Below the pieces are notes generated by a model, which saw only the letters and a program-made list of their open reading frames with translations, was not told where the DNA came from and did no database searches. DNA of 15,058 nucleotides from Candidatus Latescibacterota bacterium (GTDB lineage: Bacteria; Latescibacterota; UBA2968; UBA8231), in contig JAJDTN010000352.1 in the NCBI GenBank assembly GCA_022827165.1, positions 1 to 15,058 on the forward strand. Reading direction: 5' to 3'. Below, one piece after another: positions 14,948 to 15,058 of this stretch. Each line of letters starts with the position of its first letter. The stretch's first letter is position 1. Both the position numbers and the translations under genes were made by a program.

Positions 14948-15058
14948 ATGCTGACTCGAGTGTTGCGCAAATCCCCCTGGCTGGCCGGCTGGCTCTTCCT
15001 CACAGGCGCCGGCTCCGCTGCCGGCGAGCCGGGGCCCGTCGTCGTGAGCGAGCTGATG
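14948..15058 (+). CDS. Exported protein, possibly lamin-tail-domain type (5' end only)
   Basis: Only 37 codons are inside the window. They encode a Sec signal peptide: Arg/Lys n-region (MLTRVLRK), hydrophobic core WLAGWLFLTGAG and a likely cleavage after SAAG or AAG. The mature start, EPGPVVVSELM, is a Val-rich strand ending in SEL, which resembles the first strand of lamin-tail domains (usually VVISE followed by a hydrophobic or aromatic residue). Such domains occur on secreted or surface proteins. The identification rests on very few residues. The start is well supported by the SD 6 nt upstream. The gene follows mpl by 254 nt and probably has its own promoter or leader. Confidence 0.65.
   Translation, partial: MLTRVLRKSPWLAGWLFLTGAGSAAGEPGPVVVSELM

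Overview
The window is a GC-rich stretch (by eye about two thirds G+C, not counted) of an ordinary bacterial chromosome. It is densely coded on both strands and shows no phage, insertion sequence, CRISPR or rRNA/tRNA signal. Several genes point to a Gram-negative-type bacterium: Mpl (murein peptide recycling), a Sec-exported periplasmic domain fused to an FtsX-type permease, and an exported protein at the right edge. The gene style (giant peptidase-like/permease fusion, OPT-like transporter with Fn3-like tail, weak Shine-Dalgarno sites) would suit an acidobacterium or a little-cultured FCB-type lineage. That placement is an inference and not firm.

Region 1 (1-8003, minus strand, read right to left) is a compact run of four membrane or exported proteins that looks like one operon. 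The order is a NusG-domain-II protein, a Gx-type transporter (stop and start share one base, TGATG), a 1603-residue fusion of a PA/M28 peptidase-like periplasmic domain with an FtsX/MacB-like permease (38-nt gap to the chosen start), and an OPT-like multispanning protein with Fn3-like repeats that runs off the left edge (19-nt gap). The peptidase-like domain has lost nearly all M28 metal ligands, so it is probably a binding or sensing domain. No ATPase for the permease is visible; it may lie left of the window. This is the most unusual part of the window.

Region 2 (7957-11540, plus strand) carries a bifunctional Rel/SpoT-type (p)ppGpp synthetase/hydrolase behind a near-consensus sigma70-type promoter that lies inside the 5' end of the divergent NusG-II gene. 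It is followed by hisC (histidinol-phosphate aminotransferase) behind its own TTGACA promoter. A run of nine G lies in rel between the synthetase and TGS domains.

Region 3 (11557-13114, minus strand) holds a polyprenyl-phosphate-type family 2 glycosyltransferase with a good SD site and, downstream, a small membrane-anchored coiled-coil/HTH protein (DUF2802-like). The latter meets hisC tail to tail with only 16 nt between.

Region 4 (13275-15058, plus strand) holds mpl, diverging from the glycosyltransferase. A 254-nt non-coding gap with a strong hairpin and a pair of 11-bp direct repeats 32 bp apart follows. The window ends in the first 37 codons of an exported protein, possibly with a lamin-tail domain, behind a strong SD.
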